Assembly (NCBI RefSeq): GCF_900108585.1
Contig: NZ_UESZ01000001.1
Coordinates: forward strand, 1,302,001 to 1,366,000
Length of the DNA: 64,000 bases
Direction: 5' to 3'
DNA from: Branchiibius hedensis
GTDB taxonomy: Bacteria > Actinomycetota > Actinomycetes > Actinomycetales > Dermatophilaceae
Shown here: in pieces, positions 46,748-57,589 of the stretch
Layout: each line of letters starts with the position of its first letter
Numbering within the stretch: position 1 is the stretch's first letter
Notes under the pieces: generated by a model
Told to the model about the DNA's origin: nothing
What the model saw: the letters and a program-made list of their open reading frames with translations, nothing else
The model's database searches: none
Translations under genes and position numbers: made by a program

Positions 46748-48901
46748 GTGAGTGTCGAAACCCAGTCCCCGATCGCCCAGCGCGACCCCTCTCTTGCCCG
46801 TCCGATCGCCGACCAGGTCGGTTGGAGTGACCTGGACATCCGCGCCGTCGACACGATCCGTGTCCTCGCTGCAGATGCGGTGCAGAAAACCGGCAACGGC
46901 CACCCCGGCACGGCGATGAGCCTGGCGCCACTGGCCTACCTGCTCTACCAGAAGGTCATGAAGCACGACCCGACCGATCCGCACTGGTTGGGCCGGGACC
47001 GCTTCGTGCTCTCCTGCGGCCACTCCAGCCTCACCCAGTACATCCAGCTCTACTTCAGCGGTTACGGCCTGGAACTTTCTGACCTGGAGTCGTTGCGCAC
47101 CTGGGGGTCCAAGACCCCCGGCCACCCTGAGGTGCACCACACCGTCGGTGTCGAGATCACGACCGGCCCGCTCGGTTCGGGTCTGGCCTCGGCCGTCGGT
47201 ATGGCGATGGCCCAGCGTCGGCAGCGGGGTCTGCTCGACCCCGACGCCGCACCCGGTGAGAGCCCGTTCGATCACCACATCTACGTCGTCGCCAGCGACG
47301 GCGACATCATGGAAGGCGTCTCCAGTGAGGCGTCCTCGCTGGCCGGTCGACAGAAACTGGGCAACCTGACGCTGTTCTACGACGAGAACTACATCTCGAT
47401 CGAGGACCAGACCGACGTGTCCTTCTCCGAGGACGTCGCGGCCCGGTACGCGGCGTACCAGTGGCACACCCAGATCGTCGACTGGCGCACCTCCCGCGCC
47501 GAGGACGGCACGTACGTCGAGGACGTGGACGCGCTGTACGCCGCCATCGAGGCCGCGCAGGCAGTCACCGACAAGCCCAGCATCATCGTGTTGCGCACGG
47601 TCCTGGGCTACCCGGCGCCCACCAAGGAGGACACCGGCAAGGCGCACGGCGCAGCACTCGGCGACGAGGAGGTCGCGGCCACCAAGAAGTTGCTCGGCTT
47701 CGACCCCGACAAGTCCTTCGAGGTCTCCGACGAGGTCATCTCCCACGTCCGCGAGGTCGCCGCCCGCGGCAAGGCTGCGCACGAGGCATGGCAACCGGGC
47801 TATGAGAAGTGGCGTGCGGACAATCCGGCCGCTGCCGACCTGCTGGACCGGTTGGTCGCGGGTGAGCTGCCCACTGGGTTCGCCGATGCGTTCCCGGTGT
47901 TCGACGCCGACGCCAAGGGCATCGCGACCCGGGCCGCGTCGGGCAAGATCCTGTCCGCGCTCGCCCCGGTGATGCCCGAGTTGTGGGGCGGTTCGGCCGA
48001 CCTGGCCGAGTCCAACAACACCACCATGGAGGGTGAGCCCAGCTTCCTGCCCGAAGGTGTCGAAACCCGCGAGTGGAAGGGCGGCCCCTACGGTCGCACC
48101 CTGCACTTCGGGATCCGCGAGAACGCCATGGGCATGATCCTGAACGGCATTGCGCTGGAGGGACTCACCCGGCCCTACGGGGGCACCTTCTTGGTGTTCT
48201 CCGATTACATGCGACCCGCCGTACGCCTGGCTGCCATCCAACAACTGCCGGTCACGTTTGTCTGGACGCACGATTCGATCGGCCTCGGCGAGGACGGCCC
48301 CACGCACCAGCCGATCGAGCACCTCGCCGCGCTGCGCGCCATCCCGGGGCTGGATGTGGTCCGTCCCGCGGACGCCAACGAGACGGCCATTGCCTGGCGC
48401 ACGATCCTGCAGCACAAGGACCGGCCGGCCGGTCTGGCCCTCACCCGGCAGAACCTGCCGATCGTGGACCGCACGGAGTACGCCAGTGCCGACGGGGTCT
48501 CCCGGGGCGCCTACGTGCTCGCCGACGCCGCTGGCGGACCGCCGGACGTCATCCTGATCGCGACCGGTAGCGAGGTGGCGTTGGCCCTGACCGCCCGCGA
48601 CCACCTGGCGCAGGACGACATCAAGGCGCGTGTTGTCTCGATGCCGTGCCGGGAATGGTTCCTGGAGCAGGACCAGTCCTACCGTGACGAGGTGCTGCCG
48701 CCCACGATCAAGGCGCGCGTCAGCGTCGAGGCTGCCAGCCAGCTGGGGTGGCGCGATTTCGTCGGCGACGCCGGCCGCACGGTCGCGATCGACCACTTCG
48801 GCGCCAGTGCCGCCGGACCTGTGCTCTTCGAGAAATTCGGATTCACCGCCGAAGCCGTCGTCGATGCCGCGAAAGCGTCCATCGCGGACGCAACCGCCTG
48901 A
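46748..48901 (+). CDS. tkt: Transketolase
   Basis: Thiamine-diphosphate enzyme of 717 residues, non-oxidative pentose phosphate pathway. ThDP/Mg site: SDGDIMEGVSSEASSLAG. Other landmarks: KTGNGHPGTAMSLAP, ENAMGMILNGIAL, DSIGLGEDGPTHQPIE and a C-terminal regulatory domain. AAGGAG (46733-46738) precedes the GTG at 46748. It heads the tkt-tal-zwf-opcA-pgl run. The 196-bp gap to ctaB must contain both promoters; no convincing -35/-10 pair stood out. Confidence 0.96.
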   Translation: MSVETQSPIAQRDPSLARPIADQVGWSDLDIRAVDTIRVLAADAVQKTGNGHPGTAMSLAPLAYLLYQKVMKHDPTDPHWLGRDRFVLSCGHSSLTQYIQLYFSGYGLELSDLESLRTWGSKTPGHPEVHHTVGVEITTGPLGSGLASAVGMAMAQRRQRGLLDPDAAPGESPFDHHIYVVASDGDIMEGVSSEASSLAGRQKLGNLTLFYDENYISIEDQTDVSFSEDVAARYAAYQWHTQIVDWRTSRAEDGTYVEDVDALYAAIEAAQAVTDKPSIIVLRTVLGYPAPTKEDTGKAHGAALGDEEVAATKKLLGFDPDKSFEVSDEVISHVREVAARGKAAHEAWQPGYEKWRADNPAAADLLDRLVAGELPTGFADAFPVFDADAKGIATRAASGKILSALAPVMPELWGGSADLAESNNTTMEGEPSFLPEGVETREWKGGPYGRTLHFGIRENAMGMILNGIALEGLTRPYGGTFLVFSDYMRPAVRLAAIQQLPVTFVWTHDSIGLGEDGPTHQPIEHLAALRAIPGLDVVRPADANETAIAWRTILQHKDRPAGLALTRQNLPIVDRTEYASADGVSRGAYVLADAAGGPPDVILIATGSEVALALTARDHLAQDDIKARVVSMPCREWFLEQDQSYRDEVLPPTIKARVSVEAASQLGWRDFVGDAGRTVAIDHFGASAAGPVLFEKFGFTAEAVVDAAKASIADATA

Positions 48902-48946
48902 CCACTTACCCCGCCTACGCCAAGGCTTCACAAGGAGGCTTCACCC

Positions 48947-50059
48947 ATGACCAACGCACACACCCAGGCGCTCAGCGACATCGGCGTGTCCATCTGGCTG
49001 GACGACCTGTCCCGCACCCTGGTTTCCTCAGGCGAGCTGAAGGCGCTCACCGAGGAGAAGAACGTCGTCGGCGTCACCAGCAACCCGACGATCTTCGCCG
49101 GCGCGCTCTCGGATGGATCGGCGTACGACGAACAGGTCCGCACGCTGGCCGCCGACGGGGCGGACGTCGACGAGGCGGTCTTCGTCATCACCACCGACGA
49201 CGTGCGCAACGCCTGCGATGTCCTGCGCCCGGTCTATGACGCCACCGACGGCCAGGACGGCCGGGTCTCCATCGAGGTCGACCCGCGGCTGGCACGCAAC
49301 ACCCAGGCCACCATCGACAGCGCCCGCAAACTGTGGGACACCGTCAACCGGCCGAACGTGATGATCAAGATCCCGGCAACCGCCGAAGGCCTGCCCGCGA
49401 TCACCGCAGCCATCGCTGCGGGCATCAGCGTCAACGTGACGTTGATCTTCGCACTCGAGCGCTACCGCGAGGTCATGGACGCCTACCTGTCCGGTCTCGA
49501 GCAGGCGCAGCAAGCCGGCGTGGACCTGTCCACGATCCGCTCGGTCGCCTCGTTCTTCGTATCCCGCGTGGACACCGAGGTCGACAAGCGTCTGGAGAAG
49601 ATCGGTACCGAGGAAGCCGCGGCGCTCAACGCCAAGGCCGGCATCGCCAACGCCCGCCTGGCCTACCAGGCGTTCACCGAGGTGTTCACCACCCCGCGCT
49701 GGGAGAACCTCGCGGCCGCCGGCGCGCATCTACAGCGCCCGCTGTGGGCATCCACCAGCGTCAAGGACCCGGCGCTGCCCGACACGCTCTACGTGGTGCA
49801 ACTCGCGGTTGCCGACACCGTCAACACGATGCCGCCCAAGACGCTGGACGCCCTCGCCGACCACGGCGAGCCCGACGGTGACCGGGTCACCGGCGAGTAC
49901 GCCGATGCTACCGCCGTGATGGACAAGCTGGACCAGCTCGGGATCTCCTACGAGGACGTCGTGAAGGTCCTCGAGGACGAGGGGATCGAGAAGTTCGAGG
50001 CGTCCTGGAACGACTTGCTGGAGTCCGTCTCCGGCGAACTGTCCAAGGCCCGGGCCTGA
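48947..50059 (+). CDS. tal: Transaldolase
   Basis: Enzyme of 370 residues moving a dihydroxyacetone unit between sugar phosphates. The Schiff-base Lys is in [27 protein letters not shown] and [14 protein letters not shown] are family signatures. The length fits the long actinobacterial class (TalB-type fold, mycobacterial Tal). AAGGAGG lies just before the ATG. Confidence 0.95.
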   Translation: MTNAHTQALSDIGVSIWLDDLSRTLVSSGELKALTEEKNVVGVTSNPTIFAGALSDGSAYDEQVRTLAADGADVDEAVFVITTDDVRNACDVLRPVYDATDGQDGRVSIEVDPRLARNTQATIDSARKLWDTVNRPNVMIKIPATAEGLPAITAAIAAGISVNVTLIFALERYREVMDAYLSGLEQAQQAGVDLSTIRSVASFFVSRVDTEVDKRLEKIGTEEAAALNAKAGIANARLAYQAFTEVFTTPRWENLAAAGAHLQRPLWASTSVKDPALPDTLYVVQLAVADTVNTMPPKTLDALADHGEPDGDRVTGEYADATAVMDKLDQLGISYEDVVKVLEDEGIEKFEASWNDLLESVSGELSKARA

Positions 50060-50082
50060 GGGCCCCGCGACGAGTAGCGACG

Positions 50083-51627
50083 GTGAGCCCCGCTCGAGTA
50101 GCCCGGGGGATCAATCCCCTTCGTCACGCCGACGATCGCCGCATGCCGCGGATCGCCGGCCCGTGTTGCATGGTGATGTTCGGTGTCACCGGTGACCTGG
50201 CCCGCAAGAAGCTGCTGCCGGCGATCTACGACCTGTACAACCGTGGGTTGTTACCACCCAGCTTCGCGCTGGTGGGTTTCGCCCGACGGGACTGGGAGGA
50301 CCAGGACTTCGGCAAGATCGTCTACGACGCAGTCCGCGCTGGCGCCCGGACCCCGTTCCGGGAAGACGTGTGGCGCAACCTGTCGGAGGGATTGCGTTTC
50401 GTACCAGGCAGTTTCGATGACCCGGATGCGTTCACCGAACTAGCCAACACGGTCAAGCAACTCGACGAGGAGCGAGGAACCGGCGGCAACATCGCGTTCT
50501 ACCTGTCCATCCCGCCGGGCTCGTTCAGCACCGTGTGCCAACAGCTGGATGCCTCAGGTCTGACCGACCAGAAGAACGACTCGTGGCGCCGCGTCGTGAT
50601 CGAGAAGCCGTTCGGGCACGACCTGGCCAGCGCTCGCGCCCTGTCCGAAGTGCTCGAGCGGGTCTTCCCGCCGGACTCGATCTTCCGGATCGACCACTAC
50701 CTGGGCAAGGAGACCGTCCAGAACATCCTGGCGCTGCGCTTTGCCAACCAGTTGTTCGAGCCGGTGTGGAACAGCCACTACGTCGACCACGTGCAGATCA
50801 CGATGGCCGAGGACATCGGCATCGCCGGGCGTGCCGGCTACTACGACGGCATCGGCGCCGCCCGCGATGTCATCCAGAACCATCTGCTGCAACTGCTCGC
50901 CCTGACCGCCATGGAGCAGCCCAATTCCTTCGACGCCGGCGGACTTCGGCAGGAGAAGGAGAAGGTGCTGGCTGCGGTCAGCCTGCCCGATGACCTGGGC
51001 AAGTCCACCGCTCGCGGCCAGTACGCCGCAGGTTGGCAGGGCAGCAAGAAGGTGATCGGTTACCTCGACGAGGACGGCATCAACAAGCGCTCGACCACTG
51101 AGACGTACGCCGGGCTGAAGCTCGAGGTGCACACCCGCCGCTGGGCAGGGGTGCCGTTCTATCTGCGTACCGGCAAGCGGCTGGGCAAGCGCGTGACCGA
51201 GATCGCGGTGGTCTTCAAACGGGCGCCGCACCTGCCGTTCGCGGACACCGACACCGAAGAGCTGGGTCAGAACGCGATCGTGATCCGAGTCCAGCCGGAT
51301 GAAGGAGTCACGATCCGCTTCGGCTCGAAGGTGCCCGGCGCCACCGGGATGGAGGTGCGGGACGTGACGATGGACTTCGGCTACGGCAGCGCCTTCACCG
51401 AGTCCAGTCCGGAGGCTTACGAGCGACTGATCCTCGACGTACTCCTGGGTGATCCGCCGCTGTTCCCGCGGCACGAGGAGGTCGAGTTGTCCTGGAAGAT
51501 CCTGGACCCGATCGAGCGGTTCTGGGCCCGGCAATCGCGCCCGGAGCAGTACCCCGCGGGTACCTGGGGTCCGCACAGCGCCGATGTGATGATGCGCCGC
51601 GACGGGCGCACGTGGAGGATGCCGTGA
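50083..51627 (+). CDS. zwf: Glucose-6-phosphate 1-dehydrogenase
   Basis: First enzyme of the oxidative pentose phosphate pathway, 514 residues. Nucleotide loop FGVTGDLARKKLLPAIYDL, active-site RIDHYLGKETVQN and VPFYLRTGKRLGKR. The GTG at 50083 gives the N-terminal extension usual in actinobacteria (RGINPLRHADDRRMPRIAGP). The stop overlaps the opcA start by 4 bp. Confidence 0.96.
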   Translation: MSPARVARGINPLRHADDRRMPRIAGPCCMVMFGVTGDLARKKLLPAIYDLYNRGLLPPSFALVGFARRDWEDQDFGKIVYDAVRAGARTPFREDVWRNLSEGLRFVPGSFDDPDAFTELANTVKQLDEERGTGGNIAFYLSIPPGSFSTVCQQLDASGLTDQKNDSWRRVVIEKPFGHDLASARALSEVLERVFPPDSIFRIDHYLGKETVQNILALRFANQLFEPVWNSHYVDHVQITMAEDIGIAGRAGYYDGIGAARDVIQNHLLQLLALTAMEQPNSFDAGGLRQEKEKVLAAVSLPDDLGKSTARGQYAAGWQGSKKVIGYLDEDGINKRSTTETYAGLKLEVHTRRWAGVPFYLRTGKRLGKRVTEIAVVFKRAPHLPFADTDTEELGQNAIVIRVQPDEGVTIRFGSKVPGATGMEVRDVTMDFGYGSAFTESSPEAYERLILDVLLGDPPLFPRHEEVELSWKILDPIERFWARQSRPEQYPAGTWGPHSADVMMRRDGRTWRMP

Positions 51628-52859
51628 TCGTCAACCTGCCCAGCAGCAGCGTTCAGGACGTCAGCAAGGCGATGGTCCGCCTGCGCAACGAAACCGGCTC
51701 GATGACCCTCGGTCGGGTGATGACGCTCATCATCGTCACCGACGAGGACTACGCGGAGGAATCCCTCGAGGCCGCCGCGCAAGCCAGCCGACAGCACCCC
51801 AGCCGGATCATCGTCGTCGTCCGCTCCGCCATCCGGGCCGCTGCCCGGATGGACGCCCAGATCCGTCTCGGCGGCGATGCTGGTGCCTCCGAAATCATCG
51901 TGCTGCGCCTGTACGGCGAGTTGTCCGATCACGGCGATGCCGCCGTGATCCCGCTGCTCCTGGCCGACTCCCCCGTCGTCGCCTGGTGGCCGCACGAACC
52001 GGGCTCGGATGTGGCGGGCTCGCCGATCGGAAAGATGGCCGACCGCCGCATCACGGATGCGTCCTCGTCCAAGGATCCCCGCCGTGAGCTGCAGAAGCGT
52101 CGGGAGCACTTCGATGAGGGCGACACCGACATGGCGTGGTCCCGGGCGACCCGCTGGCGGGGCCTGCTGGCCGCGGCACTGGACCAACCGCCGTACGAGC
52201 CGGTCACCTCGGCCGTCGTCACCGGCGCCTCCGACTCGGCCAGCGCCGACCTGCTGGCGGGGTGGCTGGCGATCTGTCTGAAGTGTCCGGTACGCCGCGT
52301 CAACGGCCCCGCCGGGCGCGGACTGATCTCGGTGCGGCTGCAACGCGCCAGCGGACCGATAGACCTGGTCCGCACCGAGGATCAGCAGGCGACGCTGAGT
52401 CAGCCCGGCCATCCGGTACGCCGCCTCGCGCTTCATCGCCCGACCACAGCCGACTGTCTCGCCGAAGAACTGCGACGTCTCGACAAGGACGACATCTACC
52501 GGGAGACGCTGCTGAAGGGACTGCCGAAGGTCACCCAGTCGCGTACGACGTCCGCGAAGGCGACCCGCAAGGGTGAGACCCCGTCTGTGCAGCGGGCGAC
52601 TGCGGAGGGCAAGAAGGCAGCCCGCCGCGCCGATTCGTCGATGTCCGCCCGATCCCTGGCCAAGCGTTCTGCACCGACAGCCAAGAAGTCAGCGGCTCGG
52701 AAATCAGCAACTTCGACGTCGGCGACGAAGGCGACCGCCAAGAAGGCCGCCACAACGAAAACGACAGCAAAGAAGACGACGGCAAAGAAAACGGCAGCAA
52801 AGAAAGCCCCCGCGCGGAAGAAGGCATCCAAGCGCGCCTCGACGAAAGCGGAGAAATAG
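51624..52859 (+). CDS. opcA: OpcA, glucose-6-phosphate dehydrogenase assembly factor, with long basic tail
   Basis: Protein of 411 residues. Residues 1-305 are OpcA (SMTLGRVMTLIIVTDE, SEIIVLRLYGELSDH, LLLADSPVVAWWP), an allosteric partner that activates Zwf. From about Ser306 to the end is a low-complexity tail with about 23 Lys and 10 Arg among 106 residues, built on AKKTTAKKTAAKKAPARKK repeats. Such tails resemble histone H1 and mycobacterial HupB C-termini and are not part of the OpcA family as I know it. The start is the GTG that overlaps the zwf stop. Confidence 0.93.
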   Translation: MIVNLPSSSVQDVSKAMVRLRNETGSMTLGRVMTLIIVTDEDYAEESLEAAAQASRQHPSRIIVVVRSAIRAAARMDAQIRLGGDAGASEIIVLRLYGELSDHGDAAVIPLLLADSPVVAWWPHEPGSDVAGSPIGKMADRRITDASSSKDPRRELQKRREHFDEGDTDMAWSRATRWRGLLAAALDQPPYEPVTSAVVTGASDSASADLLAGWLAICLKCPVRRVNGPAGRGLISVRLQRASGPIDLVRTEDQQATLSQPGHPVRRLALHRPTTADCLAEELRRLDKDDIYRETLLKGLPKVTQSRTTSAKATRKGETPSVQRATAEGKKAARRADSSMSARSLAKRSAPTAKKSAARKSATSTSATKATAKKAATTKTTAKKTTAKKTAAKKAPARKKASKRASTKAEK

Positions 52860-52864
52860 TCGTC

Positions 52865-53623
52865 ATGACTCATTCCGATCCGAGCTCAGGTGCCCCGAGC
52901 AGAGTGGTCATCCATCCGGACAAGCAGGCGGTCGCCGACGCCGGTGCCGCTCGCTTGCTGACCGCGATCATCGACGCGCAAGCCGAACGGGCAGAGGCAC
53001 AACTGGCCCTGACCGGTGGATCGATGGGTTCGACGATCATCACGTCCCTGCTGAACCAGCCCGGTCGGGAAGCGGTCGACTGGCACCGGGTACGCATCTG
53101 GTGGGGTGATGAGCGGTATCTACCTGCGGGGCACCCCGATCGCAATGACACCCAGAACGACGACGCCGGGCTCACCGCGCTGGGACTCGATCCGGCGAAG
53201 GTGCACCGGGTGGCCGGTCCGGATAGCAGCGGTTCAGTGCAGGACAGCGCGGACGCCTACGCCGCTGATTTGCGGCGGTACGGCCTCGGCGCCTTCGACG
53301 TCGTCATGCTCGGCGTGGGTCCGGATGCCCATGTCGCCTCACTCTTCCCCCACCACCCGGCGCAACGGATCACCGGTGCGATCGCCGTACCGGTGGAGGA
53401 TTCTCCCAAGCCGCCGCCGACCCGCGTGTCGCTGACCTTCGAGGCGCTGAACCGGACGCGGGCGGTGTGGTTCCTGGTGGCGGGTGCCGAGAAGGCGGAC
53501 GCCCTCGCCGCGGCTCTCGCACCCGGGGCAACGGCGTGGGACGTCCCGGCCGCGGGGGTGCACGGCACCGACGACTCGGTGTGGCTGGTCGACCAGGCCG
53601 CAGCGGCCCTGCTGCGCCACTAG
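52865..53623 (+). CDS. pgl: 6-phosphogluconolactonase
   Basis: DevB-type lactonase of 252 residues, second step of the oxidative pentose phosphate pathway. Family motifs: LTGGSMGSTIITSL, IWWGDERYLPAGHPDRND and VMLGVGPDAHVASLFPHH. It starts 5 bp after opcA and is the last gene before a convergent inverted repeat. Confidence 0.94.
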   Translation: MTHSDPSSGAPSRVVIHPDKQAVADAGAARLLTAIIDAQAERAEAQLALTGGSMGSTIITSLLNQPGREAVDWHRVRIWWGDERYLPAGHPDRNDTQNDDAGLTALGLDPAKVHRVAGPDSSGSVQDSADAYAADLRRYGLGAFDVVMLGVGPDAHVASLFPHHPAQRITGAIAVPVEDSPKPPPTRVSLTFEALNRTRAVWFLVAGAEKADALAAALAPGATAWDVPAAGVHGTDDSVWLVDQAAAALLRH

Positions 53624-53681
53624 CCCGAGCCGAGGTCCTCGCAGCCGCCAGAACGTCCCAGCCAGCAGGACCTCGCGGGCT
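53622..53681. terminator. Large inverted repeat between pgl and rbpA (likely bidirectional terminator)
   Basis: Left arm AGCCCG-AGC-CGAGGTCCT (53622-53639) and right arm AGGACCTCG-CGGGCT (53667-53681) pair perfectly over 9+6 bp, with a 3-base bulge and a 27-base loop. The right arm includes the rbpA stop codon. There is no U-tract; its place between convergent genes favours a terminator role. Confidence 0.5.
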
Positions 53682-54030
53682 ACTGGATCAGGCCGCGGTC
53701 CCGCAACGACTTGAGCGCCTCGTCGAGGATCACGGCGCCTTCCTTGTCGCTGCGGCGCTCTTTGACGTAGGCCAGGTGGGTCTTGTACGGCTCCGCTTTC
53801 GGCGGTGCCGGCGGGTTGTCCTGGTCCTGACCGGCCGGGAAACCACACCGCGGGCAGTCCCAGAACTCCGGGACGACCATGCCAGGCTCCTGCGCGAAGC
53901 TGGGGGTCGTCACGTGCTCGTTCGCGCAGTAGTACGCCACGACGACGCGCGGAGCTGCCTCGCCACGCTCGGCCTCCCCCATCGGACCCGCTCCGACCCG
54001 GCTGCCCCGGATCGCGTTACCACCGGCCAC
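53680..54030 (-). CDS. rbpA: RNA polymerase-binding protein RbpA
   Basis: Actinobacterial transcription factor of 116 residues that stabilises the housekeeping sigma factor on RNA polymerase. The core has a Cys/His zinc site (VAYYCANEHVTTPSFA and WDCPRCGFPAG) and the C-terminal sigma-interaction region (KTHLAYVKERRSDKEGAVIL). AGGAGG (54037-54042 on the minus strand) precedes the GTG at 54030. Confidence 0.96.
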   Translation of the reverse strand: MAGGNAIRGSRVGAGPMGEAERGEAAPRVVVAYYCANEHVTTPSFAQEPGMVVPEFWDCPRCGFPAGQDQDNPPAPPKAEPYKTHLAYVKERRSDKEGAVILDEALKSLRDRGLIQ

Positions 54031-54123
54031 GTAATTCCTCCTGATGCCTGACCGGACCAGTAGGCAACCCCCGATGCCCGCCAGCCGGATTCTTAACCGA
54101 ACCGGACCTGAGTTGAACCGGAG

Positions 54124-54366
54124 CTAACTGAAACGGACGAGCAGACCCAACCCGATGATCGCCAGCACCCACAACAGACTGGCGGCCAACGTCAACCGGT
54201 CGAGGTTACGTTCGGCGACTGAGGATCCGCCGAGGTTGCTGGAGACGCCGCCGCCGAACATGTCCGACAATCCGCCACCCTTGCCCTTGTGCAACAGGAT
54301 CAGCAGGGTGAGGAACAGACTCGTGATGGCAACGACGACCTCGAGCGCAATCTTTACGGCTTCCAC
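54124..54366 (-). CDS. secG: Preprotein translocase subunit SecG
   Basis: Protein of 80 residues with two membrane helices (ALEVVVAITSLFLTLLILLH and LTLAASLLWVLAIIGLGLLV) and the conserved loop GKGGGLSDMFGGG between them. It belongs to the SecYEG channel. The GTG at 54366 has TACACT 8 bp upstream. The gap to rbpA (54031-54123) has two GAACCGGA direct repeats (54099-54106, 54115-54122). Confidence 0.95.
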   Translation of the reverse strand: MEAVKIALEVVVAITSLFLTLLILLHKGKGGGLSDMFGGGVSSNLGGSSVAERNLDRLTLAASLLWVLAIIGLGLLVRFS

Positions 54367-54374
54367 AGACGTCG

Positions 54375-54380
54375 AGTGTA
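54375..54380 (-). promoter_or_regulatory. Putative -10 of secG (near-leaderless)
   Basis: TACACT on the minus strand, 8 bp before the GTG at 54366; it lies in the 23-bp gap after tpiA. Confidence 0.4.
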
Positions 54381-54389
54381 AACGGTGAA

Positions 54390-55178
54390 TCAGGCGGTGA
54401 CGTGCGCCTGGTAGCGGCAGATGGCCGCGAACTCCACCGGATCCAGCGATGCACCGCCCACCAGAGCCCCGTCGACGTCGGGCTGGGCCATGATCGACGC
54501 AACGTTGCCGGACTTCACCGAACCGCCGTAGAGGACACGTGCGGCGTCGGCTGTCGCCTCGTCGTACAGCTCGGCCAGCTTGGCCCGAATGGCGCCGCAG
54601 ACTTCCTGGGCATCATCGGGGGTGGCCACCTCACCGGTGCCGATCGCCCAAATCGGTTCATAGGCGACAACGACAGTGGCGGCCTGCTCGGCGCTCAGAC
54701 CCTCGAAGGCGGCCACGATCTGGGCATCCACGTGGGCGACCTGCTCACCGGCCTGGCGTACCTCCAGCGACTCGCCCACGCACAGCAACGGCACGAGTTC
54801 GTTACGGAACGCGGCCTTCACCTTGGCGGCCACGACGTCGTCGGTCTCGCCGTGACCTTCTCGACGTTCGCTGTGCCCGACCAGCACGTAGCTGACGCCG
54901 AGTTTGCGCAGGAACACACCGGAGATGTCACCGGTGTAGGCGCCTTCGTCGTACGGCGAAAGATCCTGGGCACCGAGCAGCAACGACAGCTTGTCCCCGT
55001 CGATGAGGGTCTGCACCGAGCGCAGGTCCGTGAACGGCGGCACCACGCAGACCTCGACGGCATCGAAGTCGTGCTTCTTGTCGCGCAGCGTCCAATCCAA
55101 CTTCTGCACCAGGACAGTCGCCTGCTGGTGGTCGACGTTCATCTTCCAGTTTCCGGCGATGAGCGGCGTGCGAGCCAT
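54390..55178 (-). CDS. tpiA: Triosephosphate isomerase
   Basis: TIM-barrel enzyme of 262 residues. Catalytic Lys in [13 protein letters not shown], His in [14 protein letters not shown] and Glu in [13 protein letters not shown]; phosphate loop [18 protein letters not shown] precedes the ATG, which is 3 bp after the pgk stop. Part of the gap-pgk-tpiA glycolytic operon. Confidence 0.97.
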   Translation of the reverse strand: MARTPLIAGNWKMNVDHQQATVLVQKLDWTLRDKKHDFDAVEVCVVPPFTDLRSVQTLIDGDKLSLLLGAQDLSPYDEGAYTGDISGVFLRKLGVSYVLVGHSERREGHGETDDVVAAKVKAAFRNELVPLLCVGESLEVRQAGEQVAHVDAQIVAAFEGLSAEQAATVVVAYEPIWAIGTGEVATPDDAQEVCGAIRAKLAELYDEATADAARVLYGGSVKSGNVASIMAQPDVDGALVGGASLDPVEFAAICRYQAHVTA

Positions 55179-55181
55179 GGT

Positions 55182-56380
55182 TCAGTCCTCCAGGATTGCG
55201 AGACCGGGCAGCGTCTTGCCCTCGAGGTATTCGAGGCTGGCTCCGCCGCCGGTCGAGATGTGGGTGAACTGGTCGTCGTGGAAACCCAGCTGCCGGACCG
55301 CGGCCGCGGAGTCACCACCGCCGACCACCGTCAGCGCGCCGTCGGCGGTTGCGTCGACGAGCGCCTCCGCAACCGCTTTGGTGCCTGCGGCGTACGGCGC
55401 CATCTCGAACGCACCCATCGGGCCGTTCCAGAAGACCGTCTTGGATTCGCGGATCTTCGCTCCGAACGCCTCGGCCGAGTCTGGACCGATGTCGAGGCCC
55501 ATCTGATCGGCCGGAATGGCGTCGGCAGCAACGACCTCGTGGTGGGCGTCGGCCGAGAAGGCGTCCGCAGCCACGATGTCGGTGGGCAGCACGATGTCCA
55601 CGCCCCGGTTCTCGGCCTCGGCGAGGTAGCCCTTCACCGTGTCGATCTGATCGGCCTCCAGCAGGCTCTTACCGACCTCGTAACCCTGAGCGGCCAGGAA
55701 GGTGAAGACCATTCCGCCACCGATCAGCAGGGTGTCGGCTTCCTTCAGCAGGTTTTCGATGACACCGAGTTTGTCGCTGACCTTGGCACCACCCAGCACC
55801 ACGGCGTACGGGCGGCGCGGCCGGGTCAGCCGCGAGAGAACGCCGACCTCGGTCTCCACCAGACCACCGGCGGCCTGCGGCAGACGCTCCGCGACGTCGA
55901 CCACACTGGCCTGCGCACGGTGCACCACCCCGAACCCGTCCGAGACGAAAACATCTGCCAGAGAGGCGAGTTCGTCGGCAAAGGCACCGCGTTCCGCATC
56001 GTCCTTGCTGGTCTCACCCTTGTTGAACCGCAGGTTCTCCAGGACGGCGACGTCACCGTCCTGGAGGCCCGCGACGACCTCGTGGGCTGAATCTCCCACC
56101 GTGTCCGTGGCGAACGCCACCGGTTGGCCGAGGAGTTCAGACAGCCGCTGGGCGACCGGCCGCAGGGAATACTGCGGGTCCGGCTCGCCCTTGGGACGGC
56201 CGAGGTGGGCGACCACGATCACGCGAGCACCCTGCTCGGTCAGCCGCTTGATGGTGGGTACGGAGGCTCGCACCCGGCCGTCGTCGGTGATGTTGCCGGC
56301 CTTGTCCAGCGGGACGTTGAGGTCACTACGCAGCAGGACCTTCTTGCCCCGCAGATCCCCCAGATCCGCGATCGTGCGCA

Positions 56381-56381
<1 letters not shown>
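55182..56381 (-). CDS. pgk: Phosphoglycerate kinase
   Basis: Two-domain glycolytic kinase, 399 residues. [11 protein letters not shown] and VAHLGRPKG are N-domain substrate motifs; [11 protein letters not shown] and [11 protein letters not shown] are nucleotide-side motifs. The ATG at 56381 shares one base with the gap stop. The upstream open frame lies inside gap in another frame and is discarded. Confidence 0.97.
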
Positions 56382-57421
<1,040 letters not shown>

Positions 57422-57547
57422 TTATCTGTATTCGCCGTGAGTCGGGGACAAGAGACTGGGTAGTCCAGCCGTCAGCTTGCCCGGTATCCCTGCGGCGCTG
57501 CGGGTTTTGTTGCCTACTACGACCCTAGGGGAATTGACCGCTTCTGG

Positions 57548-57572
57548 CGCCCGGCTGCCCAGCCTTCGGGCG
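57548..57572 (-). terminator. Hairpin downstream of whiA
   Basis: CGCCC-GGCT-GCCC-AGCC-TTC-GGGCG on the plus strand folds into a 5+4 bp stem with a GCCC tetraloop and a 3-base bulge, 17 bp beyond the whiA stop. No U-tract follows, as is common in GC-rich actinobacteria. Confidence 0.45.
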
Positions 57573-57589
57573 TTACCGGACGGTATGTC

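Noticed and set aside
46562-48931. 789-codon minus-strand open frame opposite tkt
   Set aside because: Mirror of a highly expressed gene with strong codon bias; no recognisable domain.
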